From the NCBI GenBank assembly GCA_007135895.1, contig SLHZ01000140.1:1-5512 (forward strand): a stretch of DNA of 5,512 nt. Direction: 5' to 3'. Within the stretch, counting starts at the first letter, position 1. Every line of letters begins with the position of its first letter. This document shows positions 5,373 to 5,512 of the stretch, piece by piece. Origin of the DNA: Balneolales bacterium. Lineage in GTDB: Bacteria > Bacteroidota > Rhodothermia > Balneolales > Natronogracilivirgulaceae. Both the position numbers and the translations under genes were made by a program. The notes beneath the pieces are model-generated. The model was not told the DNA's origin. It saw nothing but the letters and a program-made list of their open reading frames with translations, and did not search any database.

Positions 5373-5512
5373 TCAGGGGTGGGCGATTAGCATTCCCTGA
5401 AGGCGCCGGGCCTGATCTGCGATATCGGTGGCTTCGTACTCTTCGAGTATTCTGTCAACCAGCTCTGTTGCGGCGGTTATATTCCCGTCTTCCTTGTAGG
5501 CCCGGGCGGTAC
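5373..5512 (-). CDS. C-terminal end of a helical, TPR-like protein (cut by window edge)
   Basis: Only the last 45 residues and the TGA stop are present; the frame is open to base 5512 and the start lies outside. The visible chain begins ARAYKEDGNITAATELVDRI and continues into EEYEATDIADQARRLQ, ending MLIAHP. Its pattern of paired amphipathic helices, with Ala/Tyr in the first helix, an acidic turn and Leu/Ile/Tyr in the second, resembles the end of a tetratricopeptide repeat or similar solenoid protein. Codon use is like that of the neighbouring genes. There is no catalytic motif, so no function is proposed. The stop is followed by about 130 bases without a clear feature (apart from the 16-bp direct repeat) and then the possible terminator at 5195-5242. 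Open frames further downstream, up to the strong terminator, are not supported as genes. Confidence 0.65.
   Translation of the reverse strand, partial: TARAYKEDGNITAATELVDRILEEYEATDIADQARRLQGMLIAHP

Overview
The window looks like bacterial chromosomal DNA from the Bacteroidota/Balneolota/Rhodothermota (FCB) side of the tree. Three things point there: a promoter with the TTTG-N18-TAnnTTTG layout typical of that group ahead of tdk, weak or absent Shine-Dalgarno sequences, and two SurA/parvulin-family lipoproteins encoded back to back, as is common in these phyla. Base composition is about 50% GC. The phylum is inferred; no marker gene proves it. Every gene I can support lies on the minus strand, so the window reads biologically from right to left.

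Layout from 5512 to 1: (i) the C-terminal end of a helical, TPR-like protein (5373-5512). (ii) A 442-base gene-free stretch (4931-5372) with a short direct repeat, a possible first terminator, a nested stem-loop that may be a small RNA, a strong intrinsic terminator and the tdk promoter. (iii) tdk (thymidine kinase, 4292-4930), then nupC (concentrative nucleoside transporter, 2871-4211), together a nucleoside salvage operon: the transporter imports nucleosides and the kinase traps thymidine as dTMP. (iv) A 493-base intergenic region (2378-2870) dominated by an 18-bp tandem repeat array of 13 exact-length units plus two degenerate ones. (v) Two envelope lipoprotein genes 7 bases apart: a 648-residue protein with two parvulin domains and a probable degenerate third (431-2377), and the N-terminal half of a SurA-like protein that runs off the left edge (1-423). 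They probably act together as periplasmic, membrane-anchored folding factors for secreted or outer-membrane proteins.

The most unusual observation is that the array unit matches, 16 of 17 bases and in the same orientation, the lipobox-coding segment of the adjacent parvulin lipoprotein gene (2317-2333). In that gene's reading frame the array units encode lipobox-like Leu-(His/Tyr)-Gly-Cys. This suggests the array grew from, or exchanged sequence with, the start of the neighbouring gene. The thymidine kinase also lacks two of the four usual zinc-site cysteines.
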